A stretch of 16,542 nucleotides of DNA, taken from assembly GCA_964370035.1 (NCBI GenBank), contig CAYJGT010000032.1, positions 1 to 16,542 of the forward strand, written 5' to 3'. Of this stretch, positions 13,984 to 16,542 are shown one piece after another (the first letter of the stretch is position 1; every line of letters starts with the position of its first letter). Below the pieces are notes generated by a model. That model saw nothing but the letters and a program-made list of their open reading frames with translations. It ran no database searches and was not told where the DNA came from. A program made the translations under genes and the position numbers. The stretch comes from CAYJHC01 sp964370035 (GTDB taxonomy: Bacteria; Bacillota; Clostridia; Peptostreptococcales; Anaerovoracaceae).

Positions 13984-14865
13984 ATGAAAATTATTAAAAC
14001 AGAAGATGCAGTTGGATTAATCCTATGTCACGACATGACTAAGATTGTTCCAGGAGAAGTTAAGGATGCAGTTTTTAGGAAAGGTCATGTTGTAAGAGAA
14101 GAAGATGTGGCGGAGTTGCTTTCAATGGGAAAAGAGCATATTTATGTGTGGGAAAAAGACGAAAATATGTTCCATGAAAACGAGGCTGCAGAAATACTAG
14201 TAAAAATTTGCAAAGGTGAAAACATAGGCACTACAGATGTAAGAGAAGGAAAGATAGACCTGTTTGCAACAGTGGAAGGCTTACTAGAAATTAATGAGGA
14301 AAGAGTTAAGGCAGTTAACAGCCTTGGAGAAATGGTAATTGCTGCTAGAGGAAATAATTTTCCTGTAAAGAAGGGGATGAAGCTTGCNNNNNNNNNNNNN
14401 NNNNNNNNNNNNNNNNNNNNNNNNNNNNNNNNNNNNNNNNNNNNNNNNNNNNNNNNNNNNNNNNNNNNNNNNNNNNNNNNNNNNNNNCCTGAAGAAATTA
14501 CTGCAGAGATAAAGAAGCAGTTAGAATCAGGAGCGGATATGGTAATCTGCACAGGCGGAATGAGTGTAGACCCTGATGACACAACTCCTTCGGCAATAAG
14601 AAATGCAGCAAGCAAAGTTATATCATATGGAGCTCCAGTTTTGCCAGGTTCTATGTTTATGATAGCTTACTCAGAAGATGGCAGAGCTATAATGGGGCTT
14701 CCAGGTTGCGTTATGTACTCAAGAAGAACTATATTTGATCTGGTATTACCAAAAGTAATGGCCAATAAAGAGATTACGAAAGAGTATTTAGCAGGCTTAG
14801 GCGTAGGAGGTTTATGCTTGGATTGTGAGACCTGCATATTCCCCGCCTGTGGATTTGGAAGATAG
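13984..14865 (+). CDS. Molybdopterin-binding protein (MoeA/MogA-like domain), interrupted by an assembly gap
   Basis: The visible protein has an N-terminal region (1-135) and, after the gap, a MoCF-type molybdopterin-binding domain with ICTGGMSVDPDDTTP, YGAPVLPGSM and MGLPGCVMYS. The C-terminus is cysteine-rich (CLDCETCIFPACGFG). Related proteins bind molybdopterin or act in metal insertion. The start follows AGGTGA (13975-13980), 13 bp after the NTP transferase, so it is the last gene of the operon. Exactly 100 N residues interrupt the gene. The reading frame is kept across them, but relatives usually have about 70-80 residues there, including a TTGNE-like motif, so the true gap is probably longer than drawn. 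The 293-residue length should not be trusted. Confidence 0.85.
   Translation: MKIIKTEDAVGLILCHDMTKIVPGEVKDAVFRKGHVVREEDVAELLSMGKEHIYVWEKDENMFHENEAAEILVKICKGENIGTTDVREGKIDLFATVEGLLEINEERVKAVNSLGEMVIAARGNNFPVKKGMKLXXXXXXXXXXXXXXXXXXXXXXXXXXXXXXXXXXPEEITAEIKKQLESGADMVICTGGMSVDPDDTTPSAIRNAASKVISYGAPVLPGSMFMIAYSEDGRAIMGLPGCVMYSRRTIFDLVLPKVMANKEITKEYLAGLGVGGLCLDCETCIFPACGFGR
14388..14487. other. Assembly gap of 100 N
   Basis: A run of exactly 100 undetermined bases lies inside the molybdopterin-binding protein gene. This is the customary placeholder length for a scaffold join of unknown size. Continuity across it is therefore inferred, although both flanks encode the expected parts of one protein. 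Confidence 0.97.
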
Positions 14866-14875
14866 AAGATTTTAG

Positions 14876-14901
14876 ATATTCCTTGAATTATCAAGGAATA
14901 T
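14876..14901 (+). terminator. Terminator of the trsS operon
   Basis: ATATTCCTTGA (14876-14886) pairs perfectly with TCAAGGAATAT (14891-14901) around an ATTA loop, 10 bp after the last stop codon. The following T run is broken (TCTTATT), so termination may be partial. Confidence 0.7.
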
Positions 14902-14906
14902 TCTTA

Positions 14907-14933
14907 TTAGTGGGAACACTAATAGTGGGAACA
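14907..14933. repeat. Tandem copies of TAGTGGGAACA
   Basis: TAGTGGGAACA occurs at 14908-14918 and again at 14923-14933, a 15-bp period. The first copy also folds as TTAGTG-GGAA-CACTAA (14907-14922). It lies just behind the operon terminator. It could be a regulator-binding direct repeat or a local duplication. Confidence 0.45.
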
Positions 14934-14982
14934 TAATATCTAATGTAAACAACTCTTGCAAAATAGTGGTAAGAAGGAGTAG

Positions 14983-15032
14983 TTATTGTTACAATAAGAT
15001 AGAAGAAGATTTATTAAATAAAGTAACAATAA
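14983..15032. promoter_or_regulatory. Operator-like palindrome upstream of homoserine dehydrogenase
   Basis: TTATTGT-T-ACAATAA (14983-14997) is a perfect palindrome around one base. Its left part recurs inverted as GTAACAATAA (15023-15032), giving 10-bp arms 30 nt apart. This double arrangement upstream of the gene resembles repressor sites. I find no convincing -35/-10 pair in this AT-rich stretch. Confidence 0.45.
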
Positions 15033-15086
15033 AAGATAGTGAAAATGAAATAAGAAGATGAACCAACAATGAGAAAGAAGAGGAAA

Positions 15087-16124
15087 ATGGAAAAAATAAA
15101 ATTGGCCTTTCTTGGATTTGGAAATGCTGGGCAGGCAACATCTAAATTGCTAAAAGCAAAAGAGAAAGAGATTCAAGAAAGATATGATGTAGAAATAGTG
15201 ACAACAGCCATAACTACTGGAACTCGAGGAAACCTTGAAAATCCAGAAGGAATAAATCTAGCAGAGGCCTGCGAGCAACTTGAAAATTTAGGGAAATTTA
15301 AAGAAGGAAGAAAGGACATATCGAGTAAATCTTCTTTAGAAATTGCAAGAACATCAGACTATGATATTCTCATAGAAATAACTCCATTAGAAATATTTTC
15401 AGGACAGCCTGCAATAGACCATATTAAGGAGGCGCTCGGGAGAGGGAAAAATGTAGTAACCGCAAATAAAGGGCCTATTGCTTGGGCTTATGATGAGCTG
15501 AAGAATATGGCAGAAGAAAAAGGTTGTAAACTTTTATTTGAAACAGCGGTAATGGACGGTGCGCCAATTTTTAACCTTGTAGAAGATACCTTAAAATTCT
15601 GTAAAGTTTTAGGAATTGAAGGAATTCTTAATAGCACAACTAATTATATATTGGAGGAAATGGATAAAGGAACAGACTATAAAGAGATAATAAAAAGTGG
15701 AACTGAAAAAGGATTTATAGAGGCTGACCCCGCAATGGATATTGAAGGATATGACGCAGCCGCTAAAGTGACAGCTCTTCTTAATGTTTTAATGGATGCC
15801 AAAATTACCCCTGACAAGATTATCCGACAAGGGATTGAAAATATTACTGAAGAAGACATAAAAAAAGCCGCTTCTGAAGGAAAGAAAATCAAATTAATTT
15901 GCAAGGGACTAATTGAAGATGAGAAAGTGGTTGGGAAAGTAGAACCTACATATCTAGAGAAAAATCAACTACTTGCTAATGTTGAAGGAACATCTTCCAT
16001 AGTGAGCATTAAGACGGACTTAATGGGAACTATATCAATTATTGAACAAGACCCTGAAATTGAGCAGACGGCGTATGGGATTTTCGGGGACATTATTAGG
16101 GTTATTGAAAAACAAAAATCTTAG
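15087..16124 (+). CDS. hom: Homoserine dehydrogenase (no ACT domain)
   Basis: The enzyme reduces aspartate semialdehyde to homoserine with NAD(P)H, the branch point toward threonine and methionine. The 345-residue product has the dinucleotide motif GFGNAG (10-15), TANKGPIA (125-132), the ETAVMDGAPI region (152-161), NSTTNYIL (182-189), and EADPAMDIEGYDAAAK (212-227), which holds catalytic D218/D223 and K227. It ends without the regulatory ACT domain found in longer forms, so feedback control by threonine through that domain is not expected. I prefer the ATG at 15087, which gives a normal-length N-terminus and has AAGAGG just upstream (spacing short, 3 nt). An in-frame ATG at 15069 would add MRKKRK and has no better site. 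Its stop lies 2 bp from the stop of the convergent gene. Its presence beside the molybdenum cluster is probably incidental. Confidence 0.9.
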   Translation: MEKIKLAFLGFGNAGQATSKLLKAKEKEIQERYDVEIVTTAITTGTRGNLENPEGINLAEACEQLENLGKFKEGRKDISSKSSLEIARTSDYDILIEITPLEIFSGQPAIDHIKEALGRGKNVVTANKGPIAWAYDELKNMAEEKGCKLLFETAVMDGAPIFNLVEDTLKFCKVLGIEGILNSTTNYILEEMDKGTDYKEIIKSGTEKGFIEADPAMDIEGYDAAAKVTALLNVLMDAKITPDKIIRQGIENITEEDIKKAASEGKKIKLICKGLIEDEKVVGKVEPTYLEKNQLLANVEGTSSIVSIKTDLMGTISIIEQDPEIEQTAYGIFGDIIRVIEKQKS

Positions 16125-16126
16125 AA

Positions 16127-16542
16127 TCAAGGAAGTTTTTCAATGGGGGTTACAATTATCAAGTGCAAATTATTAACACTTAAAGTCACAGGGAATGTGG
16201 CTTTTTTTGTATTGTCTAAAATTTCAAAAGAAAGATTAGGGTGAGACATCATGTTGAAAAGGTCAATCTCTTCTCCTTTAAGGTACAGAAGAATGCTAGG
16301 GTCATTAGTAAATTCTTGATAATCGTTTATTTCTAAAGACCATTCGTAGTGAACCAGTTTATATTTAGAGGCATCCCCTGAAATAGAAATTTCATATTGC
16401 TGCGAGGCATTGCTTTTAGCCAAGGAAAAGTCGTTGTATAAAAATACCTGAAAAGAATCATCAGTTCTTGTAACAATATGATTTGTTTCTTCTAAATAAA
16501 TATTTGAAGATAATTTCTCAACCATGAAATAGTAGTAGTATA
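16127..16542 (-). CDS. C-terminal part of a GH39-like protein, possibly an AraC-type regulator (partial)
   Basis: The frame is open to the right edge: five more sense codons (YYYYF) precede the internal ATG at 16525, so this is the 3' end of a longer gene. The visible 137 residues resemble the last part of GH39-type domains. An aromatic helix (YYYYFMVEKL) comes first, then HIVTRTDDSFQVFLYN, and then a beta-sandwich segment with GEEIDLFNMMSHPNLSFEIL and LSVNNLHLIIV. From memory, this end is found both in beta-xylosidases and in AraC-family regulators that carry a GH39 domain, and the visible part cannot tell them apart. It converges on the homoserine dehydrogenase gene with 2 bp between stop codons. 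Confidence 0.6.
   Translation of the reverse strand, partial: YYYYFMVEKLSSNIYLEETNHIVTRTDDSFQVFLYNDFSLAKSNASQQYEISISGDASKYKLVHYEWSLEINDYQEFTNDPSILLYLKGEEIDLFNMMSHPNLSFEILDNTKKATFPVTLSVNNLHLIIVTPIEKLP
16182..16208 (+). terminator. Terminator of homoserine dehydrogenase inside the convergent gene
   Basis: AAAGTCACA (16182-16190) pairs with TGTGGCTTT (16196-16204, one T-G wobble) around GGGAA and runs into seven T residues (16202-16208). It points with the plus strand but lies within the coding sequence of the minus-strand GH39-like gene. Confidence 0.8.

Noticed and set aside
1..16542. CRISPR arrays, tRNA/rRNA genes, transposons, integrases or selenocysteine TGA readthrough
   Set aside because: I saw no spaced repeats, cloverleaf genes, transposase or integrase motifs. 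The reading frames of the redox genes close at ordinary stops with no evident continuation.

Overview
The window is AT-rich and reads like the chromosome of an anaerobic low-GC Firmicute (Clostridia). Three things point there: strong AGGAGG-type ribosome binding sites, many U-tract terminators, and proteins rich in iron-sulfur clusters. The core (about 1.0-14.9 kb) is an accessory system built around a single-chain molybdopterin-dependent aldehyde oxidoreductase of the Desulfovibrio MOP type. From memory, the gene set matches a conserved neighbourhood in Desulfovibrio vulgaris (DVU_1551-DVU_1559, with radical SAM protein TrsS and methyltransferase TrsM). Its overall chemistry is, as far as I know, not established.

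Layout: 1-48 is the terminator of a gene outside the window. 325-765 encodes a small secreted or membrane protein that looks like a stand-alone copy of the C-terminal membrane module of clostridial surface proteins. 976-1891 is a two-gene unit (C-GCAxxG-C-C family protein and HD phosphohydrolase). It converges, across a shared bidirectional terminator, on a minus-strand block at 2087-7676. That block holds a small CxxC redox protein, an FAD plus multi-[4Fe-4S] plus CCG-domain electron-transfer protein, and the aldehyde oxidoreductase. Between 7.68 and 8.29 kb lies a divergent control region with a strong minus promoter, a candidate molybdenum-cofactor riboswitch followed by an intrinsic terminator, a possible anti-Shine-Dalgarno segment, and two copies of an operator-like motif. 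The plus operon 8289-14865 then encodes TrsS, TrsM, an AMP-forming ligase without its C-terminal domain, an XdhC-type maturation factor, an NTP transferase fused to a histidine phosphatase, and a molybdopterin-binding protein interrupted by a 100-N assembly gap. After a terminator come a homoserine dehydrogenase (15087-16124) and, convergent with it, the C-terminal part of a GH39-like protein that runs off the right edge.

How the genes may work together (inference): XdhC, the MobA/MocA-like transferase and the molybdopterin-binding protein prepare and insert the cofactor. The FAD/dicluster protein and the 65-residue redox protein carry electrons away from the hydroxylase. The FAD protein appears to have lost its NAD(P)H-binding domain, so the acceptor is probably not simply NAD(P)+. 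TrsS, TrsM, the ligase, the HD protein and the C-GCAxxG-C-C protein have no obvious place in standard Moco biology. They could modify the cofactor or enzyme, or process the substrate. No CRISPR array, tRNA, rRNA, transposase or integrase was seen.
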